A stretch of 64,000 nt of DNA from Verrucomicrobiota bacterium (GCA_027493615.1 JAOSKK010000039.1:455429-519428); one strand, 5' to 3'; counted from the first letter of the stretch, positions 1 to 10,634 are shown. Notes: generated by a model not told the origin, from the letters alone. Program-made: numbers and translations.

Positions 1-240
1 GCGAGCGGCGGCGAGAGCGCGGCGGCCGAGTTGGTCAGGAAGCTTGGGTCGAAGGCCGAGACCTCTCGGGAGTTGGCCTACCGCCTCTACACGATCTGCG
101 AGCGCAAGAAGCGAGCCGCCGAAGCAATGGCCTACAACGGGCTGGTGCAGAGCTGGCCGGAGTTGGTCCGGCTTGCCCAGGAAGGCGGACGGCCCAAGGC
201 GCCCGCGCAAGCGACAATGTTCGACCAGATGGAGGAATAA
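1..240 (+). CDS. C-terminal end of a DUF1156 DNA methyltransferase (partial)
   Basis: The reading frame is open from base 1 and ends at a TAA at 238-240, so only about the last 79 residues are visible and the start lies outside the window. The segment SRELAYRLYTICERK followed by AYNGLVQSWPEL matches the C-terminus of DUF1156 proteins, which are large adenine-specific DNA methylases (COG1743). No catalytic motif is inside the window. The DUF499 gene starts 3 bases after the stop, and DUF1156-DUF499 pairs are a recurring combination in bacterial defence loci, which supports the call. Its likely job is self-modification of host DNA within the cassette that continues to 6374. Confidence 0.75.
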   Translation, partial: ASGGESAAAELVRKLGSKAETSRELAYRLYTICERKKRAAEAMAYNGLVQSWPELVRLAQEGGRPKAPAQATMFDQMEE

Positions 241-243
241 GGC

Positions 244-3200
244 ATGGCCCTCACGAATCAGCAGCGCGTCGGCAAGGCACTCGAACATCTCCGAGAAGGA
301 CTCGCCGGCTTTATCGGTCGCGAATTCGAGAACAGATACCAGGGTCAGTCCCTGGCCGAAGCTCAGCGTCGGTTAGGCACGGACAAGCTGCGCGGCAACA
401 AGCCCCTTGTCGAGTGGGATGCTGCTGCGCTCCTGCGGCTGATGTGGGAGTCCTGGAATGACGTGTTCGGCCAGACCTTGGGCCACGCCGAGCGTTCGCT
501 GGTGTCGGAACTGCGGACCATCCGTGATCGGTGGGCGCACCAGGAAAATTTCTCGAGCGACGATGCCGACCGGGCGCTCGATTCCGTCGAGCGACTGCTG
601 GCGGCAGTAGCTGCACCGCAATCGGACGCGGTCCGCACCATGAAGCTCGAACTGCGTCGCCTGGTCTATGAAGAGCAGGCGCGCGGCGAGAAGCGCAAGG
701 CAGGCGGCTCACTGATCGAGGCGTCGGCAAGCGGCACGCTCAAACCGTGGCGGGACGTGGTCACACCACACGCGGATGTCGCGAGCGGGCGTTATCAGCA
801 GGCCGAGTTCGCCGCCGACCTCTGGCAGGTGTACCTCGGCGAAGGGTCCGATGAGTACCGGAAGCCCCAGGAATTCTTCCGACGCACCTTTCTCACCGAA
901 AGCCTGAAGCGCCTGCTCGTCGGCAGTGTGAGGCGGCTTTCCGGCCAGGGCGGCGATCCCGTCGTTCAGCTTCAGACCAATTTCGGCGGCGGCAAAACCC
1001 ACTCGATGCTGGCGCTGTTCCACCTCTTTTCCGGCGTCAAGCCGGGCGAACTGCCTGGCGTGGATGCCGTGTTGGCCGAAGCCGGGGTGAAGGGTCTGCC
1101 CAAGGCCAACCGCGTGGTGCTGGTGGGGAACAAGATCTCCCCCGGCAATCCGGTGACTAAACCGGACGGCACGGTGGTCCGAACATTGTGGGGCGAGTTG
1201 GCCTGGCAACTGGGCGGCAAGAAGGCGTTCGCTCGCGTCCGGGCCGATGACGAACGGGCAACCAGTCCGGGGACGTTCTGCGCGAACTGTTCCGGGAGTA
1301 CGGCCCGTGCCTGATCCTGATTGACGAATGGGTCGCCTACGCCCGGCAGCTTCATGACCACTCCGATCTGCCAGCCGGGAGCTTCGAGACGCAGTTCAGC
1401 TTCGCGCAGGTGTTGACCGAATCCGCCAAGCTCGCCGGCAACTGCCTGCTGGTGATTTCACTGCCGGCCTCGGACACCGCCGGTTCGCCCCATACCCAGG
1501 CTGATGACGTCGAGGTGGGTGGCGTGCGCGGACGCGAGGCGCTGAACCGGTTGCGCAACGTCGTGGGCCGCGTCGAGTCATCGTGGCGGCCGGCAACCGC
1601 GGAGGAAGGGTTCGAGATCGTCCGGCGGCGGTTGTTCGAGCCGATTCCGGGCGACCTGTTCAAGCACCGGGACGTGACCGCGCAGGCGTTTTCAGAATTG
1701 TACCGCTCCCAGAGCGCGGAGTTCCCCCTCCGAATGCCGGGGGCTGACTATGAGCAGCGCATCCGGGCCGCCTATCCCATTCACCCGGAGATTTTCGACC
1801 AGCTCTACGGGGCATGGAGCACGCTCGTGAAGTTCCAGCGCACGCGTGGGGTGTTGCGGCTCATGGCTGCGGTGATTCACTCCCTGTGGGAGAAGGGCGA
1901 CCGCAGTCCGCTAATTCTCCCCTCGATGATCCCCATCGATGACCCGCGGGTACAGTTCGAGTTGACCCGGTATCTGTCGGACAACTGGGTGCCGATCATC
2001 GAGAAGGATGTCGATGGTCCCAGTTCGCTGCCGCTGCGAATCGACGCCGAACAGCCTAACCTCGGCAAACTGTCGGCGACCCGGCGGGTGGCCCGGACGA
2101 TTTACCTGGGGTCGGCTCCCAGCGCCGGGGGTGGTGCACCGGGGCATCGAGGACCGGCACGTCAAGCTGGGCTGTGTGATGCCCGGCGAGGTGCCGGCGG
2201 TGTTTGGCGACGGGCTGCGACGACTGGCGGGCGCCGCCACTTACCTGTACCAGGACGGGACCCGGTTCTGGTATGATACGCAGCCGACCGTGACCAAGCT
2301 TGCGGAGGACCGCGCCGAACAACTCAAGCGGAACACCGACAAGGTGATGCAGGAACTGGATCGGCGGTTACGGGCCGACCTGGGCAAGCGCGGCGATTTC
2401 GAGCGAGTGCATGCCGTACCCAAGTCCGGGGCGGATGTCCCGGATGACTTCGATGCCCGGTTGGTGGTGTTGTCCGCCGATCATCCTTACACCAGGGACC
2501 CGGACAACCCCGCCGAGACGGCCGCCAGGGCCATTCTCGAAACGCGGGGCAACACACCGAGGCTCTACCGCAACACGCTCGTGTTCCTGGCGGCGGATAA
2601 AGTCCGGTTGCAGGACTTGGATGACGCCCTGCGCAAGTTCCTCGCGTGGGATTCGATTCTCGCCGAAAAGGAAGCCCTTAATCTCTCGCCGTATCAGGCC
2701 AGACAAGCCGAAACCCAACGCACAGCAGCGGATGGCGCGGCAACCGCCCGCCTGCCGGAGACCTACCAATGGCTGTTAGTACCCGAACAGGTCAACCCGC
2801 AGGCACCGATCACCTGGAAAGCGAATCGGTTGACGGGCACGGAAGCGCTGAGTGTGCGGGCCAGCCGGAAGCTCAAGAATGATGAACTCCTCGTGACCGG
2901 GCTTGCCGCTTCCATCCTGCGCAAGCACCTGGATGACGTTCCCCTGTGGCGCGGCGACCACGTCGTCATCCAGCAGTTGGTCGAGGATTTCGCCCAGTAT
3001 CTTTACCTGCCGCGACTGAAGGACAACTCGGTTCTCGTGGATGCGGTACGCAGTGGCCTGGGACTCCTCACGTGGACGCAGGATTCCTTCGCCTACGCGG
3101 AGAGCTTCGATGAAGCTGCCGGGCGCTACCGGGGGCTTCAAGGCGGACGGCAAGTGCGGCTAGATGCAGACCGCCCAGTAGGGTTGCTGGTCAAGCCGGA

Positions 3201-3582
3201 AGCCGCGCAACGCCAGATGGCGGCGGAGACGCCCACCTCGCCAGGAGCGCCTGGGGCGACCAGCCAGACGCCAACCGGCGGCGGCGGAACTGCCACCGCG
3301 GGACCGGGAACCAAGCCCGAAGAGAAGAAGCCGACACCATCCGCCGCACCAAAGCGGTTTCACGGCACGGCCACGCTCGACCCCGCGCGGGTGGGCCGTG
3401 ACGCGGGGCGGATTGCCGATGAAGTCATCGCCCACTTGGCGGGCCTCCTCGGAGCCAAGGTGACGGTGACGCTGGAAATCGAGGCTGAGATTTCGACCGG
3501 TGCACCCGAGAACGTCGTGCGCACGGTGACCGAGAACTGCCGCACGCTGAAGTTCAACAGCCAGGGGTTCGAGAAGGAATAG
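244..3582 (+). CDS. DUF499 ATPase with N-terminal Swt1-type HEPN domain (two frameshifts)
   Basis: About 1,110 residues once two indels are bridged. Residues 1-130 form a helical Swt1-like HEPN domain containing RDRWAH, an R-x4-H motif typical of HEPN ribonucleases. A P-loop follows near residue 245 (NFGGGKTHSM), then LILIDEW as a Walker B-like strand, and a C-terminal DUF499 tail rich in DPARVGRDAGRIADE. The frame changes at the G run 1269-1272 (one G apparently missing) and at 2127-2131 (one G apparently extra); the protein aligns smoothly across both. It overlaps nothing and directly follows the DUF1156 gene, so it is probably co-transcribed. DUF499 proteins are presumed ATP-driven partners of DUF1156 methylases; the exact activity is unknown. 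The indels could be sequencing errors or real decay. Confidence 0.8.
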
Positions 3583-3637
3583 CCACTACCCCTCTCACCA
3601 CCGCAAAGGTCATGTAGAGAAGCAAAAGGTAGTCGGC

Positions 3638-4424
3638 ATGGGACACGAACGAGTCGGAATCCTGCCCAAGTCAGCAAGGTGGACCCGCCTTGTAGATCAG
3701 ATGGGCGGGGTTTTCGCTTCGGAGGTTCCGGTCGGCGCGCTTGCAGCGCAGACGCTCAAGAACGTTCGCCATCAGTACGAAACGCTCTTCCAGGATGCCG
3801 CGGTCAAGTCCGCGTTCGCCTTCCTCGTAAAGTTCGCGCACGCCTGCCGGTCGGAGAATCCGCAAGAGACCCTCCGGGCATTGGGGATTACGATGGAGGC
3901 GCAACCGACGCTGCTTTCCGTAATCAGGGCGCTCAAAGAACAGATCCTCCCCCCATCAGGCCGCAACGGAGTACGGCCAGATCACCATCGGGGCAGCGGC
4001 GGATGCCATCGGTCAGTGGTACAAGCAGGGCGGCAGTCAGCAAATGCCGCTATTCACGCCCTCCACTGAGTTCCTCGACTCATGGCGACCGCTTGGCCAC
4101 GGTTCCGGCTTCTGTGAGTTGTCGCGCCTCTTCTTCGGCAAGCTTACCGAACGGTATCTGAATTACTTCCTGGAACGTGCGGCGTCCGTGACATGCCCAT
4201 CCCTGGAACACCGCGAGCAATTCCAGGACGGGATTCGGTCGCACGTTGACGCAGTGTCGAAGCAAGCCTTCGAGACGGCCAAGATCACGCAGTCTTTTGC
4301 TGCCGGCTGGTTCAACGGCCACGCCCGGGACCGAGTTCCCACCGAGCGCGAGATCGAGGGTTTTCTGTCAGTCGCATTCGGAAAGATGCGGGATGAACTT
4401 CGACGGGAGGAGCAGGCGACATGA
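3638..4424 (+). CDS. Hypothetical protein, possible QatB-like partner (one frameshift)
   Basis: About 262 residues, beginning MGHERVGILPKSARW. I do not recognise a family. The frame changes at the C run 3949-3954: upstream reading ends ...KEQILPP and the continuation is EYGQITIGAAADAIGQW. No membrane segment or catalytic motif is obvious; the C-terminal 120 residues look helical. It sits between the DUF499 ATPase and a QatC/QueC-like gene and overlaps the latter by ATGA (4421-4424). In Qat systems a poorly characterised protein, QatB, lies directly upstream of QatC, so position suggests an analogous partner. Sequence similarity to QatB is not visible by eye, so this is inference only. Confidence 0.55.
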
Positions 4425-6374
4425 CGGCCGCTTGCTCCCCACGAATCTTCCTGTGCAACGGCGCGACCCGGCCCTCGTCCGTTCCCGCCGAAGCCCATGT
4501 CTCCGCGCTGAACTATCTCCCCGGTGACCCAAACCGTCTGGTCACCCTCCGCCTGCCGAAGTTCGTGGACCAGTTCTACCACCTGCCCGATCGTGTCTTA
4601 GACCTCCTTGAACTCGCCGCATACGTCTTCGCTGCGGACCGAGCGACCTTCCGGGGTGCCAAAGACGCTGTGGAATACCATGCCTGGTCTCGATCCATGT
4701 CCTTCATCGTGAAGGTGCGGGACGCCGCGTTCTGGAATCAGCCGCAGGTCAAGGAACGACTCAGCAAGGTGATCCGGTTCATGACCGGTGATTTCGAGTA
4801 CACCTTCCAGTTTCTCCCTGGTCACGCTACGCCGCCGGCATCGCTATTTGACAAGGAAGAGTTTGCCATCGCGCCACGAGGCCCCGCTAGTGTTGCTCTG
4901 TTTTCCGGCGGATTGGACTCGCTGGCCGGTGCGGTGGAGCGGCTGGAAACCACCCATGAGGACCTGTACCTCATCAGCCACAGGTCGGGGCTGCCAAGCA
5001 CGAAGAGAACGCAGGCCAGTCTTGCTCAAGCGCTGTGTAGGGCTTATCCAAATCGGGTCCACCCGTATTCATTCGACTGCGGCTTGGCAAATGAACGTGG
5101 GGCTGAAGAAACACAGCGAACGCGCGCCTTCCTCTTCGGTTCTATCGCCTTTGCCGTCGCCCACCGGTTGGGACTGGATTCCTTCTTCGCCTTCGAGAAC
5201 GGGGGTGACCTCGCTGAACTTCATTCGCCGACAGGACTTGATGAATGCACGAGCGAGCCGCACCACACATCCACAGACGCTCGCCCTCATGGCAGATTTC
5301 CTGGCCGAAGTCCACGGCGGTCCGGTGAAGGTGCTGAATCCATTCTGGACAATGACAAAAGCTGACGTGTTCACGCTCCTGGACAAAGTGAACGGTCGCA
5401 ACCTCATCAGCAGTGCAGTTTCATGCAGTAAGACTTTTCAGCGCCTGCCGGGAAATGCGACCCATTGTGGCTGTTGCTTCCAGTGTGTTGATCGGCGCAT
5501 CGCGGCGTACGCGGCCGGCCTCCAGGAGATCGACAACGCGGGCATCTACTCGGCCGACATCTTTACGAGGCGAATCGAAGTGCCCGAGACTCGGACTACT
5601 GCACTCGACTATGTGCGGCAAGCCGTCAGCTTCTCGAAGGCAAGTGATGACGGCTTCGTTCTGGATCGGCTTGCGGAACTGAGCGATGTCACCCCGTTCA
5701 TCGGCCTCGATGAGGAGAACGCCGTCGATGCAGTCTGGAAACTATGCCAGCGACACGGCGCGCAGGTGCTGGCGGGACTTGACGCCGTAAGGAAGCAATT
5801 CGATGACCTGCGCTTTCCACTGGAGAAAGGGAGTCTCCTTCATCTGTTGTCGGTGCGCGCACACCTTGGTGATTCATCACAGATCATCGGGGAAGACACC
5901 AGAATGAGTCTTGAAAGGATCCAGGCGGGCATCAATGAGCTGAAGCGGCAGCTCCTTCCCTCTGCGACGTCAGTGGAAGTGCCCGTCATGGAGGCCGAGG
6001 GCGCCCGTGATAATACGAAGACCCCGGAACCGCCGTGGACGATTCTCTCAGAAGGCAAACTCTACTACCGCCCCGGATTTGAGGACGTATGGTTCGATGA
6101 TGCGCACTACGATCTGCGAGAGCGGACGAAGGCTCGGCTGTGCATTCAATACCTGGTCGAGACGCGGGCGTTTGATGCCGCTTCGGCACGGCACTTGACT
6201 GAAGAGATTGATCCGTATGTGCGCGAGCGGGGTGATTTCCCACAGTCAGCGGACATCAAGATCGACCACTACTTCAACGACCCGCATGACCCGAAGAAGA
6301 GATTGCCCGGTCTGCGCAAGAAGCTGATCGTGGCAGCCGGACGTGACGGACGGTATTTCCTGAAGACGAACTAG
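4421..6374 (+). CDS. QueC/QatC-like PP-loop ATPase (one frameshift)
   Basis: About 650 residues. The PP-loop SGGLDS is at residues 162-167 and is the ATP-pyrophosphatase signature of QueC-type 7-cyano-7-deazaguanine synthases. Further on, a cysteine cluster (CSKTF ... HCGCCFQC) matches the QueC zinc site. The 150-residue N-terminal extension (VFAADRATF ... RFMTGDFEY) is typical of the QatC branch rather than housekeeping QueC. The C-terminal region ends in a winged-helix-like stretch (LRKKLIVAAGRDGRYFL). The frame changes in the G run 5201-5205; removing one G joins AFENG to VTSLNFIRRQDL. A GGAGG precedes the ATG, which overlaps the upstream stop. No queuosine biosynthesis gene is nearby, which favours a defence role over Q biosynthesis. 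Confidence 0.75.
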
Positions 6375-6758
6375 GTCACGGTTCGTTTGACCTCGTTTGA
6401 CCAAGCGCGTTTTGCCCGCATAAACACGGGCTAGAACACGCCTGCTACGTTCTACTTCGTTAACTTTAGACCCTGCCCCGGAAAGACTCCATCGTGTCGT
6501 CAGCGAACAAGAAGTTCTGCTGACAATGAACCACAGAATCCGAAGGCGGGCGCTACGCGGGACACGGCAGCAAGGAGGGGCGGCAAAAGCCGATACTGTT
6601 CCACACCGGCGCGACGACACACCCAGCGACACAAGCATCCGGGCCAATCCCCATCCGTCACGCATGGAGTTCTTGCGGGCCGTCTTCCAGGGAGGCTGTG
6701 AAGCGGCACCGGGCGACTGTTTCCTGGAGCTGGGCCGTCGGCTCGATCAGGAGGAACC
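6375..6758. other. Intergenic region between defence cassette and prophage 1
   Basis: Nearly 400 bases with no convincing conserved gene. It starts with a short tandem pair of GTTTGACC (6385-6401). A 78-codon reading frame at 6526-6762 overlaps the next gene by ATGA, but its composition is arginine-rich and unremarkable, so I leave it as doubtful. The left end of prophage 1 should lie here, but I cannot see an attachment sequence. Confidence 0.4.
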
Positions 6759-7154
6759 ATGACCGGCCTCGAAGACCTCGTCGCTGCCGCTATGTCGGCC
6801 CCACCCGAACGTCGGGAAGAGGCGCTTCGGCTGTTGCAGGGACAACTGCCCAAGCCTGAAGCCTACCTCACCCTCTCCGAGTTGGCCCGTCGGTTGGGAG
6901 TAGATCGTGGGACGCTCCGCCGCTGGCGCGTACCGGGGAATGACCTGGGCGGCTACCGCCGCTACCGGTTCAGCGAGGTCGAGGCCTATTTCAAGAGCGA
7001 AGCCTTCCAACGCCGGCAAGCAGCCCTTCGAGCCGAAGGCCGCGATGCCCGCGCCCTCGCTCGATTTCAATTTGGCGACGGTCTCCCCCGGCCAGGCCGA
7101 CGCCAAATTCAACTGAACCCGGCCGGAATCAACCACGGACAAGCACATGACTGA
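6759..7154 (+). CDS. Helix-turn-helix DNA-binding protein (excisionase/MerR-like)
   Basis: 131 residues. The central part LTLSELARRLGVDRGTLRRW is a winged-helix/HTH of the excisionase-MerR type, followed by RYRFSEVEAYFKS, which is the usual wing of helix_turn_helix_17-like proteins. The N-terminal 35 residues (LEDLVAAAMSAPPERREEAL) are nearly identical to those of the gene at 51351, and both stand first in their prophage's early operon. The C-terminus after residue 97 differs in length between the two and may reflect an indel here. Expected role: control of early phage genes or of excision. Start ATG at 6759 follows GGAGGAACC. Confidence 0.75.
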   Translation: MTGLEDLVAAAMSAPPERREEALRLLQGQLPKPEAYLTLSELARRLGVDRGTLRRWRVPGNDLGGYRRYRFSEVEAYFKSEAFQRRQAALRAEGRDARALARFQFGDGLPRPGRRQIQLNPAGINHGQAHD

Positions 7155-7385
7155 ACCGCAAGCGCAAGCACCGCATCCCCGTATCAACTGGATCAAGTCC
7201 GCCGGAAACCTCGCCCTGGGAGTATGGGGCGTGGCGACCTTCATCGCCCTCCTGGCCGGCATCGCCTGGCTGGCGGCCGCAGCGGGGGCGGCAACCCGAA
7301 ACTCACTGCGCTGATGGCCGTCGCGAACGCCACCTGCGTGAACTGGGTGGCCTTCGCCGTCATCGAGCGCAAGACCCGGAACTGA
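7147..7385 (+). CDS. Small membrane protein (probable frameshift)
   Basis: Starting at ATG 7147 the first frame gives 55 residues with a hydrophobic stretch VATFIALLAGIAWLAAAAG and stops at 7314. Allowing one base shift in the G-rich segment near 7285-7295 extends it to 7385 with a second apolar segment (ALMAVANATCVNWVAFAVI), a more natural two-helix protein of about 79 residues. It overlaps the end of the HTH gene by 8 bases. Function unknown; small membrane proteins at this position of phage early regions are usually accessory. The indel interpretation is an inference. Confidence 0.4.
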
Positions 7386-7421
7386 CAACGCAAACCCTTA
7401 ACCCGAAAGGAACACACAGCT

Positions 7422-7996
7422 ATGGCACTTCTGCCTCAACCCAGCAGCAATCGCAACCCGTTCGCCCAGGTCATCGGCGACGCGCTCGCCCCGTCGGGGA
7501 CGTTCATCGCCACGGTCATCGACATCCATGACGAGTTCGGCGTCACCCGTCCGAAGTTCCAGTCCACCGAAGTCGAGAAAGTCGATTTGGCGACGTTCTT
7601 GTTCGGCTTTCGCGACCCGCAGGGCAACCCGCACCGGGTCGCCAGTCGGCAGATGCGTATCAGCGGCAATGAGAAGTCGGCTCTGTTCGGCTTCCTGAAA
7701 AGCCTGCTCGGTCGAGCGCCGGCCTTCGGCTGGGACTACTGCTCGCTCAAAGGCGCGAAGTGCCTGCTGACGGTCGAGCACGTTCAGCGGCGCGACGGCA
7801 GCGGGCTTTTCGCCAGCATCGCGGCGCTGTCGCCTGTGCCAGCGGGGTTCGCTCAGTCTGCGCCGCAGCCGGCCCCGTTGCCGGCGGCACCGCAACCTCG
7901 CCCTCAGCCCGCCCCCGTAGCGCCGCCGCCCCCCGTGCTGCCCCCGGCGGCTCCCAGCGTCACCCCCCTGCGGAGGAAGACGAAGTCCCGTTCTGA
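7422..7996 (+). CDS. Phage single-stranded DNA-binding protein with SSB-type acidic tail (frameshift)
   Basis: About 192 residues. The N-terminal 130 residues have an OB-like pattern (VIDIHDEFGVTRPKFQS ... LLTVEHVQRRDG), followed by a Pro/Ala-rich linker. Read as is, the frame runs into the next gene, but adding one C to the run 7963-7968 gives the ending PAEEDEVPF. An acidic stretch ending in PF is the hallmark of bacterial and phage SSB tails, which recruit partner proteins, and it stops 2 bases before the next ATG. This supports both the identity and the indel. A good ribosome site (AAAGGA, 7405-7410) precedes ATG 7422. Partner genes downstream are a nuclease and a DNA polymerase, a replication operon. 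Confidence 0.7.
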
Positions 7997-7998
7997 GT

Positions 7999-8802
7999 AT
8001 GGCCATCCTCACCAAATCAAAGGTCCCGTCGGGCCACTGGTATCGGTCCGACGGGACCCCCGTCCACAAACTGCCAACCGCTGACGGTCGAGGCGAACGG
8101 GCGACCACGATTGGCGACGCCCGGCGGCTGGGCCTCTACCCCAGCGTCACCTCGATTCTCGGCATCCTGGCCAAGCCCGGTCTCGAAAAGTGGAAGCTCG
8201 ACCAGGTCGCCCTCGCCACACTACGCACGCCCAAGCAGGCAGAAGAGTCTGAAGACTACTGGTGCAACCGCGTTCGGAACGCGGCTTTCGACCAAGTGGA
8301 AGCCGCGGCCGATCTCGGTACCATGATTCACGGTGCGCTCGAACTGGCGATGGCCGGCGAACCCTATTCCCCCGACCTGCGCCCCTACGTCGAGCCGGTG
8401 CTGGCGTGGCGGGACAAAGTCGGCATCCGAATCGTCGAACGCGAAATCAAGCTCGTGAACAAGGAGCACGGCTTCGCTGGCACCGCCGACGTGCTGTTCC
8501 GTTACGGGCAAAACGGCATCGGCATCCTCGACTACAAGACCCGGAAGACCCGGCCGGGCGAGGAAGTCGTGGCCTACGACAACCAAGCCATGCAGCTCGC
8601 CGCCTACGGCGCGACGTACTGGGGCGAGGAGAACGTGGGCGGGTTGCTCGCCGCCAACGTGTTCATCTCGACCACCGAACCCGGACGGTACGCCGTGGTC
8701 AAGCATCCCGACGTGGCGCGGGACTGGCAGGCGTTCCGCATGGTCGCCGCGCTCTGGCGGTACATTAAAGGCTACGACCCCCGGCAGCAGGCGGCGGCAT
8801 GA
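7999..8802 (+). CDS. PD-(D/E)XK nuclease superfamily protein
   Basis: 267 residues. Key motifs of the RecB/Cas4-like PD-(D/E)XK fold are visible: GTMIHGALELA (helix with conserved His), GFAGTADVLF (the catalytic Asp) and GILDYKTRK (D-x-K). Phage members of this group process DNA ends or act with the replicative polymerase and single-strand-binding protein; no cysteine cluster for an iron-sulfur centre is seen. It starts 2 bases after the SSB stop and overlaps the polymerase start by ATGA at 8799-8802, showing tight co-translation. Confidence 0.8.
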   Translation: MAILTKSKVPSGHWYRSDGTPVHKLPTADGRGERATTIGDARRLGLYPSVTSILGILAKPGLEKWKLDQVALATLRTPKQAEESEDYWCNRVRNAAFDQVEAAADLGTMIHGALELAMAGEPYSPDLRPYVEPVLAWRDKVGIRIVEREIKLVNKEHGFAGTADVLFRYGQNGIGILDYKTRKTRPGEEVVAYDNQAMQLAAYGATYWGEENVGGLLAANVFISTTEPGRYAVVKHPDVARDWQAFRMVAALWRYIKGYDPRQQAAA

Positions 8803-10627
8803 TCCCCGAGCCGAACATCCTGACGCCGGAGGTGTGGGCGCAGGCCGAGTGTGACGGCACCGTCGCGGTCGATTTCGAGACGTTCTATACCGCTACCTAC
8901 TCGGTCGCCGAACTCGGCCTGTGGGCCTACTGCCACGACCCGCGGTTCCAGGCGTACCTGGTAGCCGTCACGGACGGCGAGCGGACCTGCGTGTGCGCGC
9001 CGTCGAAGTTCCCTGGGCCACCATCGCGGGCCGGACATGGATCAGCCACCACCGGGACTTTGACCGCGCCGTGTTCGAGCGACTCCAGGAACTCGGCGTG
9101 GTCCCCTCGGAGATCGCCCCGGCGGCCTGGTTGTGCAGCGCGGGTCTGTGCGCCTATCTGCAACTGCCGCGTGACCTGGCCGGGGCGGTCAAGGCGGTCT
9201 TCGGCCAGACGCTCGACAAAGGCCCTCGCGAACGGGCCAAGGGGCTCGTTCCCGGCGAAGACTACCTCCTGGCCGCTGAGGTCAGCCGCTATGCCGGTCG
9301 AGACGCGCTGGCGTGCCTGGCCCTATGGAATCACCTGGGGCGGCACTGGCCACCGCACGAGCGCCGGCTCTTCGACCTTACATCCGACATGGGGCGTCAC
9401 GGCCTGTCCGTTGACTGGGAGTACGTCCGCGCCAAGCGGCTCGAACTGGAGGACCTCGCCGGCTCAATCGCCGACGCCCTTCCCTGGAAGCCGGCCACGT
9501 CGGTCAAGCAGTTCGAGGCGGCGTGTGAACGAATCGGCGTGCCCGCGCCGCCGTCCACGTCGAGCGCCGACCCCGGCTTCGCCCGGTGGCTCAAGAAGCA
9601 CATCGACTCGGACGCGGCGACCTGGGTCCGCCACATGCAGCGGGTCCGGTCGGCGAACCGCACGGCCAAGGTCCTGGAGTCGATGGAAGCCCGCCGGATG
9701 CCCACGGGGCGGATGGCGTATGAGTTGAAGTATTTCGGGGCGAGCACAGGCCGGTGGTCGGGCGGCGGCGGCCTGAACCTTCAGAACTTGAACCGGAAGA
9801 CGGCCGAGGGCGTGGACCTGCGCCGCGCCATCATCGCCCCGCCGGGCCAGGTCCTGGCCGTCGCCGATTACAGCCAGATCGAGAGCCGGGTCCTGCTCTT
9901 CCTGGCCGGCGATGTCGAAGCCCTCCGGCTCTTTCGCGAGAACCCGGATGCCGACGCCTACGAAATCCACGCCCGGCGCACGATGGGCTACGCCGAGGCG
10001 GAGCCGTTGAAGGCATGGTGCGACCGGACCGGCTCGAACCTCCGCCAACTCGCCAAGGCCCGTGTCCTGGGCCTGGGCTTCGGTTGCGGGTGGCGGAAGT
10101 TCATCGACGTGGCTCGCGTCATGGCCGGGCTCGAACTCACCGAAGATGACTCGAAGGGCGTGGTCGAGAGCTTCCGCGACTCTAACCCGCTGATCTGCCG
10201 ACTCTGGCAACGGCTCGAAGATGCCTGTGAAGCCCGCGACGGTCGCCACTACGCCCTACCGCTCCCCTGCACCCAGCACGCCCCAGCACTAAAGCGGTTC
10301 CTGTTCTACCGCGACGTGGCCGTGTCCGATGATGACATCACCGCCACGGTGGCCGGCGAGCGCGTGAAGGTGTACGGGGGCCTGCTCGCCGAGAACTGGA
10401 CGCAGGCGACGGCCCGCGACGTTCTCGCCTCCGCCTGGCTGCGGTGCGCCACCGCCGGCTTCATCCCCGTCCTGAGCGTTCACGACGAACTCGTGTTCGA
10501 GCTTCCCGAGGCGACTGCGGAAGCCGACCTCGCCCGGATCATCGCCATCATGGAAACGCCCGTTCCCTGGGCGCCTCACCTTCCGCTGAAGGTCGAGGGC
10601 AAGCTGATGCCGTTCTACTCGAAGTGA
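8799..10627 (+). CDS. Family A DNA polymerase with 3'-5' exonuclease domain (frameshift)
   Basis: About 610 residues after bridging one indel. The N-terminus VAVDFETFYTATYS is exonuclease motif I (DxE). The polymerase domain shows motif A LAVADYSQIESRVL, a motif B region RQLAKARVLGLGFGCGW, and motif C VLSVHDELVFELPE. The frame changes at the C triplet 9011-9013, where one C seems to be missing (reading APSKFP then WATIAGRTWISHH). This is the phage's own replicative polymerase. It is of the short phage type without a 5' nuclease. Prophage 2 has no equivalent within the window, so the two prophages replicate by different enzymes. Confidence 0.9.
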
Positions 10628-10634
10628 CCGCGCT

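Noticed and set aside
244..6374. Programmed frameshifting in the defence genes
   Set aside because: The indels are in plain G/C runs without slippery heptamers in phase, and go in both directions; error or decay is simpler.
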